A DNA stretch of 64,000 bases from Lentzea alba (GTDB lineage: Bacteria > Actinomycetota > Actinomycetes > Mycobacteriales > Pseudonocardiaceae): positions 1-64,000 of the forward strand of contig NZ_JAAMPJ010000018.1 of assembly GCF_011067745.1 (NCBI RefSeq), read 5' to 3'. The position numbers were made by a program, and so were the translations under genes. Each line of letters opens with the position of its first letter. The stretch's first letter is position 1. Shown here one piece after another: positions 1 to 7,404 of the stretch. A model generated the notes under the pieces. That model had not been told where the DNA came from, did not search any database, and was given only the letters and a program-made list of their open reading frames with translations.

Positions 1-80
1 CGCCGCGCCCACCGCTGCAGCGTCTCCCGCTCCTGCTCGGTCAACGTCACCACAGCAGGAGGACGTCCAATCCGCGCCAT
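1..80 (-). mobile_element. IS630-family transposase, 5' end only (runs off the window)
   Basis: Only the first 26 codons are inside the window, read leftwards from the ATG at 80. The visible residues (MARIGRPPAVVTLTEQERET, then a QRWARR segment) are the typical opening of IS630-family transposases: a basic lead, the start of a helix-turn-helix, and the LT-x-E-E/Q-R-x-x-L-x-x-W-A-R pattern. The DDE catalytic part would lie outside, so I cannot say whether the gene is intact. Terminal repeats were not identified with confidence. The call rests on pattern recognition of the N-terminus alone. Confidence 0.7.
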
Positions 81-136
81 CAACCCACACTAGACTTACC
101 TGGCGGATTTCCGGCGCACGACACTAGCATGCCCGC

Positions 137-991
137 ATGACCGTCCAATGCGGATGCTGCGGAGCCGAGATTCCTTCTACGGACCGCATCGACTACCGGT
201 TGAACCGCCCGGAGCAACTGATCGGCGTACCCGGCGAGCAGCTCGGTGCCCCGACAGGCGGGCTGCTCGTCGGACCGGGCGGCGACTCCTACCTCCGTTG
301 CCTGCTCCCGGTTCGGCTGACCGGCGGAACCGAGCTCGTGTTCGGCGCGTGGATGAAAATCAGCAAGGTCGACGCGATGTACGCACACGCCGTGTGGGAC
401 AACGACGCGGAATACACGAATCTGCGCGTGTGCGGCTCGTTCGCGAACATCATCCGGCCGTGGGACCTGTTCGGCGTCCCGGTCGAGGCCGCGGTCCTCA
501 ACGCCGACGAGCTGCCGTACTACACCTCGCACCCGGTGCTGGACGGCGAGTGGGACCGCGACGAGGTGCTGTGCCGCATCCGGCAGCCGTTGCCGGTCCC
601 CGTCCGCGAGACGCTCGGCGAGGTCTGGACCGTGGAACGCACCCAGGGCATGCGCTGTGTGGTGGAGGGCCACACCGTCTGGTTCTCGAGCCCCGGCCGC
701 AAGGTGAGCCTCGACGTCTACGCCGACCGCACCGGCGGCAGCCCGAGCGACTTCCTGGGCGCGGTGCTCGACGGCTACCCCGCGAGCGCCGAGCACTCCG
801 TCACGCACGACGGTGAGGAACTGCGGCACGCGTTCTGGCTGAGCGAGGTCATCGACGGCCACGAGGAGCAGGTGTTCCACGGACACGTCGTCCGCCGCGG
901 CACCATGCTTTCCGTGCGCTGCGTGCACCGCTACCCGGCAGACCGCGCGTGGGCGCAGCACGTGCTGAACAGCGTGCGGTACATCGGATGA
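137..991 (+). CDS. DUF2199 family protein, first of a tandem pair
   Basis: This 284-residue protein begins with a CGCCGAEI zinc-knuckle-like segment. A central stretch (R-x-CLLPVRLTGGTELVFGAW) and an HPVLDGEWDRDEVL motif around the middle follow; all are hallmarks of DUF2199. The C-terminal third (a domain with LRHAFWLSEVIDG, then an ending in WAQHVLNSVRYIG) is longer than minimal DUF2199 proteins and is shared with the next gene. The family has no established function; some members sit among immunity-type genes, but nothing here shows a toxin partner. Its stop overlaps the start of the second copy (ATGA), so the two are probably translated together. Confidence 0.85.
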   Translation: MTVQCGCCGAEIPSTDRIDYRLNRPEQLIGVPGEQLGAPTGGLLVGPGGDSYLRCLLPVRLTGGTELVFGAWMKISKVDAMYAHAVWDNDAEYTNLRVCGSFANIIRPWDLFGVPVEAAVLNADELPYYTSHPVLDGEWDRDEVLCRIRQPLPVPVRETLGEVWTVERTQGMRCVVEGHTVWFSSPGRKVSLDVYADRTGGSPSDFLGAVLDGYPASAEHSVTHDGEELRHAFWLSEVIDGHEEQVFHGHVVRRGTMLSVRCVHRYPADRAWAQHVLNSVRYIG

Positions 992-1818
992 CGGCCTGCC
1001 AGTGCTGCGGCGCCGAGATCGACGAGTCCGGCGCGCTCGACCTGAACCTCGGGCTACCTCCAGGTTCGGAGGGCTTCGAACGACTGGCGGGCGGCAAGGT
1101 GCTGCTGTCCGGCGACGCCGCGTTCGCCCGGTGCCTGCTACCCGTCGAGCTGACCGGTGACCTGGAGCTGTGGTTCGGCGCGTGGATGCGGGTGAGCGCG
1201 GCCGAGGCGCGGCGGGCGGCGGCCGCCTGGGGTGGGCCCGAGTACGCGTCACTGCGGCTGACCGGCACGTTCGCGCACGACCTCAAGCCGTGGGACGGCC
1301 TGCACGGCGCTCCGGTCGTCGCCGAGGTGCGCGAGCCCGACTACCTGCCCGAACTCGTGGAACACCCGCTGCTCGGCACGACCTGGGACCGCGATCACGT
1401 GCTCAGCGCGTTCCTCGTCGAGCTGCCGGTCTCGATCCGGCAGAAGCTGATCGGCACGTGGAGCATCGAGCGCACCGCCGGCCTCACCCCGCACCTGCTC
1501 GACGACGGCCTGCGGTTCGCGGGACCCGGCCGCACGGTGTTCGTCGACATCCGCCGCGCGCAGGGAACGCCCGCGGAGCGCTTCCTGGAGATGGCCCTGG
1601 ACGGCGCGCCTGCTGTACCCGCTGACCAGCAGTTTCTCGTCCGGGACGGGGTCGAGCTGCGACACGGTTTGTGGCTCACGACAGAAACGGGGCGGCACGA
1701 GTTCTACGGGCACGTCGCGCGGTTCGGCGAGCTGCTGCTCGTGACGTGCGTTCACGACGATCCCGCTGACCACGCGTGGGCGCGACACGTGCTCAACAGC
1801 GTGCGCTACCGGTCCTGA
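988..1818 (+). CDS. DUF2199 family protein, second of a tandem pair
   Basis: This 276-residue paralogue of the preceding gene opens with MTACQCCGAEI and keeps the Cys pair, the RCLLPVELTGDLELWFGAW segment, HPLLGTTWDRDHVL and the same C-terminal WARHVLNSVRY ending. I chose the ATG at 988 because it overlaps the upstream TGA as ATGA and restores the alignment with copy one; a longer reading from 949 would lie inside the first gene. The pair looks like a local duplication that has diverged considerably. The last 13 bp overlap the end of the convergent decarboxylase-like gene. The function is unknown. Confidence 0.85.
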   Translation: MTACQCCGAEIDESGALDLNLGLPPGSEGFERLAGGKVLLSGDAAFARCLLPVELTGDLELWFGAWMRVSAAEARRAAAAWGGPEYASLRLTGTFAHDLKPWDGLHGAPVVAEVREPDYLPELVEHPLLGTTWDRDHVLSAFLVELPVSIRQKLIGTWSIERTAGLTPHLLDDGLRFAGPGRTVFVDIRRAQGTPAERFLEMALDGAPAVPADQQFLVRDGVELRHGLWLTTETGRHEFYGHVARFGELLLVTCVHDDPADHAWARHVLNSVRYRS

Positions 1819-2387
1819 CCGAACGTCAGCCGCATGTCCTTCATCGTGAAGCTGACCAGCGGCGTTCGCCCGGTCAGGTAACCCAGCGGACCGCCGGCCG
1901 GGAACAACCACGCGGACCTGGCCACGCTGACGCGTCCGGACATGCGCATCCGCGTGCGCACGTCACGGCCGTCCAAGCGTTGCGCGGTCCAGCCCGCCGC
2001 GGTCCACCGGCCCGGCAGTCGCACGCCACCGGCCACCGCGACGGCGGCGATCGACGAGCCTTCACCGAATCGGGCGAGTTTCTTCGGGATCCCCCACATT
2101 TCCCGGCCCCCGTCCCGGGACGCCTCGCTGTCGACCCAGATCTGGGGCACCGACACGGCCACGCGGCCCTCGTCGAGCACCGGTGTGGCGACGAGCAGTT
2201 CCTCGTAGGTGAGCTCGCTGCCCGGTTCGTACGAAACGAACGCGACGGCCACCAAAGCGTTGCCCGCCAAGGTGATCAGTCGCGCGGTGGACGGCAGGTG
2301 AGCGTCCGGTACCAGCTTGCGCGGCACCCGGAACAAGGAGATCACGAGCGAGCCCTGCATGTGCCACGGTTCGGCGGGATACTGCAT
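1806..2387 (-). CDS. acetoacetate decarboxylase-like protein
   Basis: This protein of about 193 residues has the acetoacetate decarboxylase fold signature: an N-terminal YPAEPWHMQG strand, a central S/G-R-E-M-W-G-I-P-K-K motif and a C-terminal PLVSFTMKDMRLTF strand. In the true decarboxylase the motif lysine forms the Schiff base, and the glutamate of the SRE/GRE segment is conserved. Many actinobacterial members are uncharacterised and need not act on acetoacetate. I favour the ATG at 2387 because homologues normally begin just before YPxxPW; an upstream GTG at 2420 adds 11 residues and lacks a clear ribosome site. It is transcribed away from the secreted hydrolase and overlaps the DUF2199 gene end by 13 bp. 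Confidence 0.75.
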   Translation of the reverse strand: MQYPAEPWHMQGSLVISLFRVPRKLVPDAHLPSTARLITLAGNALVAVAFVSYEPGSELTYEELLVATPVLDEGRVAVSVPQIWVDSEASRDGGREMWGIPKKLARFGEGSSIAAVAVAGGVRLPGRWTAAGWTAQRLDGRDVRTRMRMSGRVSVARSAWLFPAGGPLGYLTGRTPLVSFTMKDMRLTFGQDR

Positions 2388-2507
2388 GCGACGACCGTAT
2401 CGGGTCGGGTAGACGCCCACCCGCGCACCACGATCACAACGTCAGGGAAATCCCAAGTTTGCGCGAGTGAGCTGGACCACTAATCGAGGTGGACTCACGA
2501 TTCCGCC

Positions 2508-3779
2508 ATGAACGTCCTGCTGGCATTCGCACTCACCGCGAGTCTCACGACGCCGGTGCACCTCCCCCCGGCCGCACCGTGCCCGGAGAACGTCCCCGCC
2601 GGCACCACCTGTTACGAGGGCCGGGACGCCAACGGCGCGTACTACACGATCGCCGTGCCGAAGAGGTGGAACAAGACGCTGGTCGTGCACTCGCACGGCG
2701 GCCCAGACCTGGGCGACCCCACGCCCGAGCGCACGCGTGACGACCTGAACCGCTGGGCGGTGATGGTCAAGGAGGGCTACGCGTGGGCGGGCACTTCGTA
2801 CCGGCGCGGTGGTTACGGCACGCGGATGGCGGCAGAGGACACCGACAACCTGCGCAGGATGGTCAGCGCGATGCTCAAGCCGCACAAGGTCTACCTCCAC
2901 GGGCAGTCGTGGGGCGGCAACGTCGCGGCCAAGACCATCGAGCTGTACCGGGGTTATGACGCGGCGCTGTTCACCAGCGGCGTGCTGGCCGGCGGCTCGC
3001 GCGGCTACGACTACCGCGTCGACCTGCGCGTGGTCTACCAGTACTACTGCGGCAACCACCCGCGGCCGTCCGAGGTGCAGTACCCGCTGTGGCAGGGCCT
3101 GCGACCGGGTTCCACGATGACCACCGCCGGGCTGCGCAGCCGGATCGAGGAATGCCTTGGTGTCGTGGGAAACCGCACGCTCGCGCAGCAGCAGAAGCTC
3201 GAGGACATCCTCACGGTGACCAAGATTCCCGAGGAAACGCTGAACTCGCACCTGAACTTCGCGACGTTCACGTTCCGCGACATCGTGCACAACCGCCTGG
3301 GCGACCGGAACCCGTGGAGCAACGCGGGTGTCGTCTACCAGGGTTCGCACGACGACGTCGCGCTGAACGCCGGTGTCGAACGGTTCGCCGCGGACCCGGC
3401 GGCCCGCGCGGAACTGGCCTACGACAGCGACCTCACCGGCAAGATCGACATCCCGGTGCTGACAGTGCACGCGATCGGTGACCCGACGGCGTTCGTCGAA
3501 CACGAGTCGGCCTACCGCGACACGGTGCTGAAGGCCGGTCGTTGGTACAACCTCGTGCAGACCTTCACCACCGAGGCCACGCACAGCGCTTTCAGCGACT
3601 CCGAGTACGCCGCGGCAATGCAGTCGTTGCAGGCGTGGGAGAAGTGGGGTGTGCGCTCGAACCCCTTCCTGATCGCGGCCTCCTGCCCCGCCCACGACCG
3701 GAAGTACGGCACGGGTTGCTTCTACCACCCCTGGTACAAGCCGAATTCGTACGAGTCCCGGGTCGCACCCCGCACGTGA
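2508..3779 (+). CDS. secreted alpha/beta hydrolase
   Basis: This 423-residue protein has a short hydrophobic N-terminus (about residues 1-24) that may be a signal peptide and an alpha/beta-hydrolase core. HSHGG near residue 65 supplies the oxyanion-hole type HG motif, and GQSWGG carries the nucleophile elbow with Ser134. A late His in the TEATHSAFSD segment and an Asp in AIGDPTAF are candidate partners of the triad. Cysteines near the N-terminus and in the last 40 residues (SCPAHDRKYGTGCFYHPWY) could form disulfides, fitting export. The substrate cannot be told; esterase, peptidase or lactonase activity is possible. It stands alone, facing away from the decarboxylase-like gene. Confidence 0.75.
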   Translation: MNVLLAFALTASLTTPVHLPPAAPCPENVPAGTTCYEGRDANGAYYTIAVPKRWNKTLVVHSHGGPDLGDPTPERTRDDLNRWAVMVKEGYAWAGTSYRRGGYGTRMAAEDTDNLRRMVSAMLKPHKVYLHGQSWGGNVAAKTIELYRGYDAALFTSGVLAGGSRGYDYRVDLRVVYQYYCGNHPRPSEVQYPLWQGLRPGSTMTTAGLRSRIEECLGVVGNRTLAQQQKLEDILTVTKIPEETLNSHLNFATFTFRDIVHNRLGDRNPWSNAGVVYQGSHDDVALNAGVERFAADPAARAELAYDSDLTGKIDIPVLTVHAIGDPTAFVEHESAYRDTVLKAGRWYNLVQTFTTEATHSAFSDSEYAAAMQSLQAWEKWGVRSNPFLIAASCPAHDRKYGTGCFYHPWYKPNSYESRVAPRT

Positions 3780-3791
3780 TCCAACTCGCGC

Positions 3792-3822
3792 TTGACCTCA
3801 AGCATGGTCGAGGTTGCACGAT
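3792..3822 (+). promoter_or_regulatory. MerR/SoxR-type promoter with operator in a 19-bp spacer
   Basis: A -35 box TTGACC (3792-3797) is followed by exactly 19 bp and then CACGAT (3817-3822) as a -10. An inverted repeat, ACCTCAAG-CATG-GTCGAGGT (3795-3814), fills the spacer. This stretched geometry with a dyad between the boxes is the hallmark of MerR-family activators, and the arm sequence resembles the SoxR consensus (CCTCAAG...CTTGAGG). The predicted start of transcription falls at about 3829-3830, directly on the ATG of the NTF2-like gene. No MerR gene is adjacent, so the regulator must act in trans. Confidence 0.6.
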
Positions 3823-3829
3823 CTTGACC

Positions 3830-4222
3830 ATGACCATCACACAGGACACCACCGAAATCGAGAAGCTCGTCGCCACCGTTCAGCACGCCCAGCAGAACGA
3901 ACTCCCCGAGGAGTTCATCGGCCTGTTCAGAGAGGACGCCATCTGGACCACCGCACACGGCAAGCGGTTGACCGGGCGGGACGAGATCGCCTCCTTCACC
4001 CGCCAGGTCCTGCCCGGCGCCGGAGCGGAGGCGCTTGCCTCCTACGAGGTGGCGCACGTGCTGTTCATCCGGCCCGACGTGGCCGCGGTGAAGGTCCGCC
4101 AGCGCCGGGTCGCGCCCGACGGCTCCTACCTCGACGTGGCCGAGGGCTCGCCGCTCTACGTGCTGTCCAGGGAGGACGGTACGTGGCGGATCGCCGCCGG
4201 GCAGAACACCGTCGTGCTCTAG
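3830..4222 (+). CDS. SgcJ/EcaC-type NTF2-like (SnoaL/DUF4440) protein
   Basis: This 130-residue protein has the cone-shaped NTF2-like pattern: an N-terminal helix (IEKLVATVQHAQ), an FREDAIWTT strand, a GRDEIASFTRQVL helix and three final strands ending in EDGTWRIAAGQNTVVL. That matches the SgcJ/EcaC group, small proteins often found near oxidative or secondary-metabolism genes and of mostly unknown activity. The ATG at 3830 is preferred because it coincides with the predicted transcription start of the MerR-type promoter just upstream, and no Shine-Dalgarno is needed for a leaderless mRNA. The gene is likely induced by a redox or drug signal. A bidirectional terminator follows. Confidence 0.75.
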   Translation: MTITQDTTEIEKLVATVQHAQQNELPEEFIGLFREDAIWTTAHGKRLTGRDEIASFTRQVLPGAGAEALASYEVAHVLFIRPDVAAVKVRQRRVAPDGSYLDVAEGSPLYVLSREDGTWRIAAGQNTVVL

Positions 4223-4251
4223 CCCGTTTCACCATCGGCCGCGAACACGAA

Positions 4252-4287
4252 GAACCCCCGTCCCGAGGGGCATCAGGACGGGGGTTC
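4252..4287. terminator. bidirectional hairpin terminator between convergent genes
   Basis: A 12-bp perfect stem, GAACCCCCGTCC (4252-4263) pairing with GGACGGGGGTTC (4276-4287) around a 12-nt loop, lies between the 3' ends of the NTF2-like gene and the small secreted-peptide gene. It can serve both strands; there is no long U-tract, as is usual in actinomycetes. Confidence 0.7.
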
Positions 4288-4307
4288 GTCAGGGGGTCGA
4301 GCCGGGT

Positions 4308-4514
4308 TCACCAGTGGGTGTCCTCGACGCAGATCTGGAGCTCGGCGTTCCAGTGGGTGTCGGCGGGGCAGTCGGTCGGGCCCTGGGTGGTGACGGGGAC
4401 GGACTTCCAGTGGGTGTCGGCGGAGGCAGTTCCGCTCGCGATTCCGAGGATGGCGAGCGTCGCGATGATGAGCGAAACCAGCGTCGAGGCGGCGGACTTG
4501 CGGCTGGTGAACAT
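4308..4514 (-). CDS. small secreted peptide with three DTHW motifs
   Basis: This 68-residue precursor has a good ribosome site (GGAGG about 6 nt before ATG), a basic N-terminus, a hydrophobic core and an ASA signal-peptidase site. Cleavage would leave a 36-residue peptide that both begins and ends with Asp-Thr-His-Trp and has a third copy in the middle. The DNA carries three identical 12-bp repeats at 4311, 4350 and 4407. Two cysteines bracket the central copy in a C-P-x-D-T-x-W-N-x-E-x-x-x-C arrangement, which faintly recalls small chitin-binding modules (inference only). The neighbouring upstream gene on the same strand is a secreted GH18 chitinase, 165 bp away. I do not recognise a family. 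Confidence 0.7.
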   Translation of the reverse strand: MFTSRKSAASTLVSLIIATLAILGIASGTASADTHWKSVPVTTQGPTDCPADTHWNAELQICVEDTHW

Positions 4515-4679
4515 TTCTACCTCCGGTTTTGTCGGGGGCGTTCCCCCTGGCTGACACCAGTTCAGCCACCGGCTCCTTCGGTCCTCGTTCCATGTTCTGT
4601 CGGTGTGTGCAGAGCGCTTCGATAGCGACTCGATAGCGGGAGCGACGGGCCCTTTTCTCTCCGAAAAAGGGGGACGAAA

Positions 4680-5723
4680 CTAGCGCCCCTGCAGCGACTT
4701 CACCTTGTCGCCGAAGGTCCAGTTCTTCGCGCCGTCCCAGTTGATCGACCAGGTCATCAGGCCCTTGAGCTGACCGCCGAAGCTGTTCCACGCCTGACCG
4801 ACCAGGGACGGGCTCATGTACCCGCCACCGGCGCCCGGTTGCGCGGGCAGCCCGGGCACCTGCTTGTCGTAGGGCACCTTGATCGTGGTGTCCTGCACGA
4901 CCAGCCCCTTGTTCAGGCACTGGGTCTGCGCGACGAAGCCCTGCACGGTGCCGGCCTGATAGCTGTCGCCCGAGCACCCGTACATGGACCCGTTGTAGTA
5001 CTGCATGTTCAGCCACCAAAGACGGCCGTTGTCAGCGTATTTCTTGATGATCGGCAGATAGGCACCCCAAATGGAGCCGTACACGATGCTGCCGCCCGTC
5101 ACGTACGCGGTCTCCGGCGCCATCGTCAGACCGAACCCCGCGGGCATGGCGGCCAGCACGCCGTCGATGATGCGGATCAGGTTGGCCTGCGAGGCGGACA
5201 ACTGGTTGATGTTGCCGCTGCCCACCAGCCCGGTCTCGATGTCGATGTCGATCCCGTCGAAGTTGTACTTCTTCAGGATCGGCACGACGGTGGCCACGAA
5301 CCGGTTGGCCACAGCCGCCGAACTCAGGTCGATGCCCGCCGCGGCACCACCGATCGACAGCAGAATCGTGGCCCCGGCCGCCTTCGCCGCGCACATCTCG
5401 GCGGGCGTGGCGACCTTGACGCCGGCGTCCATGCCGTCCTCCCACAGCACCGTGCCGTCGGACCGGATGACGGGGAACGCCGCGTTGATCACGTTGTAGC
5501 CGTGCTGCTTGATGCGGCTGTCGGTGATCGGCGTCCACCCGAACGGCGGATGCACCCCGTTCGAGGCGCCGTCCCAGTTCTCCCAGTACCCGTGCAGAAC
5601 CTTGCCGGCCGGACGGGACTTGAGCGCGCAGGTGTCGGCTGCCTGCGCGGTGGACGGGACGAGCACGGTGCTCACGAGCAGAAGCAGGGCGGTCAGTGCC
5701 CTCAGCAACAAGCGGGCAGACAT
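4680..5723 (-). CDS. secreted GH18 chitinase
   Basis: This 347-residue protein has a classical signal peptide (about residues 1-28, ending AQA) and a single GH18 barrel. The catalytic D-x-x-D-x-D-x-E signature reads DGIDIDIE with the acid/base at Glu163; SIGG (strand 3), LTMAPE and WWLNMQYYN are further GH18 landmarks. It should cleave beta-1,4 chitin outside the cell and has no separate binding module, unlike the second chitinase of the window at 28524. A DasR-type dre sequence lies about 50 bp upstream, predicting repression relieved by glucosamine-6-phosphate. The DTHW peptide gene follows on the same strand. Confidence 0.9.
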   Translation of the reverse strand: MSARLLLRALTALLLLVSTVLVPSTAQAADTCALKSRPAGKVLHGYWENWDGASNGVHPPFGWTPITDSRIKQHGYNVINAAFPVIRSDGTVLWEDGMDAGVKVATPAEMCAAKAAGATILLSIGGAAAGIDLSSAAVANRFVATVVPILKKYNFDGIDIDIETGLVGSGNINQLSASQANLIRIIDGVLAAMPAGFGLTMAPETAYVTGGSIVYGSIWGAYLPIIKKYADNGRLWWLNMQYYNGSMYGCSGDSYQAGTVQGFVAQTQCLNKGLVVQDTTIKVPYDKQVPGLPAQPGAGGGYMSPSLVGQAWNSFGGQLKGLMTWSINWDGAKNWTFGDKVKSLQGR

Positions 5724-5772
5724 TCGCTCACCTTTCGCTTACAGGCGGCGACCCTTGGTCATTGAAGCACGA

Positions 5773-5788
5773 AATGGTCCAGACCTCT
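5773..5788. promoter_or_regulatory. dre-like DasR operator upstream of chitinase
   Basis: AATGGTCCAGACCTCT matches the Streptomyces dre consensus (A-G/C-TGGTCTAGACCA-G/C-T) at most positions, and the core is the 12-bp element TGGTCCAGACCT known from chitinase promoters. It sits 50 bp before the chitinase start on the minus strand. The element is seen directly; DasR binding is inferred from the known regulon. Confidence 0.7.
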
Positions 5789-5923
5789 ACAACCCTGACG
5801 CGCTCTGCGGCAGGGTTAAACCGCTACTTCAGCAGTGCGGGTGGCGAGTACGGTGCGGCCGTGGCCGGTGACCACGTGCGGGCGGCGGCTCACGGAGACA
5901 GCCACGCGGACGCGAAGGAGCGA

Positions 5924-6289
5924 ATGGTGCCAGACGCTGTACTGCGAGGCGTGACTCTGGACTGTGCCGACCCGCGGACGCTGGCGAACTTCTACGGTGC
6001 ACTGACCGGGATGCGCGAACTCTTCAGCACGGACGAGTTCGTCGCTCTGACGAACGACTCCGGATGCGATCTGGGATTTCAGCGGGTCGACGGATACCGG
6101 GCGCCGCAGTGGCCGGGCCAGGACGTGCCACAACAGTTCCACCTGGATTTCCGCGCTGACGACCTCGATGCGACGGAAGAACTGGCCCTGGAACTCGGCG
6201 CGGCCAAACCGGACCACCAGCCCGGCGACGGACGCTGGCGGGTACTCCTGGATCCGGCCGGCCACCCCTTCTGCCTGACGTCGTCCTAA
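5924..6289 (+). CDS. VOC family (glyoxalase-like) protein
   Basis: This 121-residue protein is a single vicinal-oxygen-chelate domain: beta-alpha-beta-beta-beta halves beginning LRGVTLDCADPRTLANFYGA and QFHLDFRADDLDATEEL, and a closing WRVLLDPAGHPFCLT. Metal-binding type residues (the His of QFHLDF and a late acidic position) are plausible but not decisive. I set the start at ATG 5924, preceded by AAGGAG at a good distance; longer readings upstream run through the chitinase promoter. VOC proteins range from glyoxalases to antibiotic-binding resistance proteins, and the neighbours do not discriminate. An IS481 scrap begins 6 bp after the stop. Confidence 0.8.
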   Translation: MVPDAVLRGVTLDCADPRTLANFYGALTGMRELFSTDEFVALTNDSGCDLGFQRVDGYRAPQWPGQDVPQQFHLDFRADDLDATEELALELGAAKPDHQPGDGRWRVLLDPAGHPFCLTSS

Positions 6290-6295
6290 GCCCAA

Positions 6296-6463
6296 GTGGA
6301 TGCGCTGCTGGCGCACCGACAACGGCCCTGCACCAGCAACGACGACCGCGCCCACGCCCTGGCAGGATTTCTGCACACCTACAACCACCACCGCAGCCAC
6401 ACCGCGCTCGGCGGCCGCTCACCCATCAGCCGAGTCAGCAACCCCGCGAGTCACTACACCTAG
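6296..6463 (+). pseudogene. IS481-type transposase, 3' remnant
   Basis: An open frame of 55 codons ends with LAGFLHTYNHHRSHTALGGR, then SPISRV and a final ASHYT. This is the C-terminal tail of IS481-family integrases (WLxxYNxxRPHxALGGxxPxSR). The part before it, and the whole DDE core, is missing, and no start signal is present. Its TAG stop overlaps the stop of the convergent SDR gene within CCTAGG. The scrap marks an old insertion and deletion event next to the SDR/TetR module. Confidence 0.8.
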
Positions 6464-7404
6464 GCCGCTTTCAGGGACCAGAGCGTTTCTTCGGTCAGCT
6501 TCCAGAGTTGAGCTGCGGCCTCCGGGTCCTGGGCGTAGGCGGCGACGCCGCGCCGGGGGTCGCCGGCGATGTGCGGGGCCGCCTCGTTGCAGTCGTCGAA
6601 GTACTTGCCCGAGACGCCTTCGAGGAGCGGGCTGGTGGCTACCACGAGGGTGGTGGCGGCGCCCTGTTCCGGCGTCTTCATGCGGCGGCCCGAGGCGCCG
6701 CCGCTCATCCGGATGCGCTCCTGCAGTTCCTCCTGGGTGAGGTGGCGCTGGAGGTTGGTGGCGATGCTGCCGGGCATCAGGGCGTTCATGGTGATGCCCT
6801 CGGAGGCCCAGCGGCGGCCTGCTTCGATGCCGAACAGGATGTTCGCGGTCTTGGACTGGCCGTAGGCCTGCCAGCGGTCGTACTCGCGGCGGTCGTAGTG
6901 GATGTCCTGGAACACGACCTCCCCCATCAGGTGTGCGGACGAGCTCACGTTCACCACGCGGGCGCCTTCGGCTCGCAGCGAGTTGAACAGGCCGAGGGTC
7001 AGGGCGAAGTGGCCGAAGTGGTTGGTGGCGAACTGGAGTTCCCAGCCCTCCGCCGTGCGGGTGAGCGGGGTGGCCATCACGCCCGCGTTGTTGATCAGTA
7101 AGTGGAGCGGGCCGTCCCAGTTGCGCGCGAAGGCAGTGACCGACGCCTGGGAGGAGAGGTCGAGCTTGGCCACCGTGATCTTCTTGTTGCCGGTGGCGGC
7201 GCACAGTGCGGACGCGACCCGCTGGCCCGCGTCGACGTCGCGGGCGGCGATGGTGACCTCGGCGCCGGCCGTGGCCAGTGCTCGCACGGTTTCCACGCCG
7301 ATGCCCGACGCTCCGCCGGTGACGATGGCGCGGCGGCCGCTGAGGTCGACGCCCTCGACTGCTTCCAGGGCGGTCGTGTCGAATCCGAATCCAGTGGTGA
7401 TCAT
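6460..7404 (-). CDS. SDR family oxidoreductase, downstream copy
   Basis: This 314-residue short-chain dehydrogenase has the NAD(P) motif TGGASGIG, NNAG, a catalytic Ser in VVNVSSS and YGQSK (Y-x-x-x-K). The overall layout (QFATNHFGHF, then a ca. 60-residue C-terminal extension with KTPEQGAATT) is that of the retinol-dehydrogenase/WWOX-like SDR group common in actinomycetes. It is a close paralogue, equal in length, of the upstream gene, and its ATG overlaps that gene's stop as ATGA (7401-7404), so they are co-translated. Control is probably by the divergent TetR protein through the twin palindromes beyond the upstream copy. The substrate is unknown. Confidence 0.88.
   Translation of the reverse strand: MITTGFGFDTTALEAVEGVDLSGRRAIVTGGASGIGVETVRALATAGAEVTIAARDVDAGQRVASALCAATGNKKITVAKLDLSSQASVTAFARNWDGPLHLLINNAGVMATPLTRTAEGWELQFATNHFGHFALTLGLFNSLRAEGARVVNVSSSAHLMGEVVFQDIHYDRREYDRWQAYGQSKTANILFGIEAGRRWASEGITMNALMPGSIATNLQRHLTQEELQERIRMSGGASGRRMKTPEQGAATTLVVATSPLLEGVSGKYFDDCNEAAPHIAGDPRRGVAAYAQDPEAAAQLWKLTEETLWSLKAA

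Noticed and set aside
6419..7204. Minus-strand frame of 261 codons beside the SDR gene
   Set aside because: Shifted frame within the SDR; the SDR motifs TGGASGIG and YGQSK are in the other frame.
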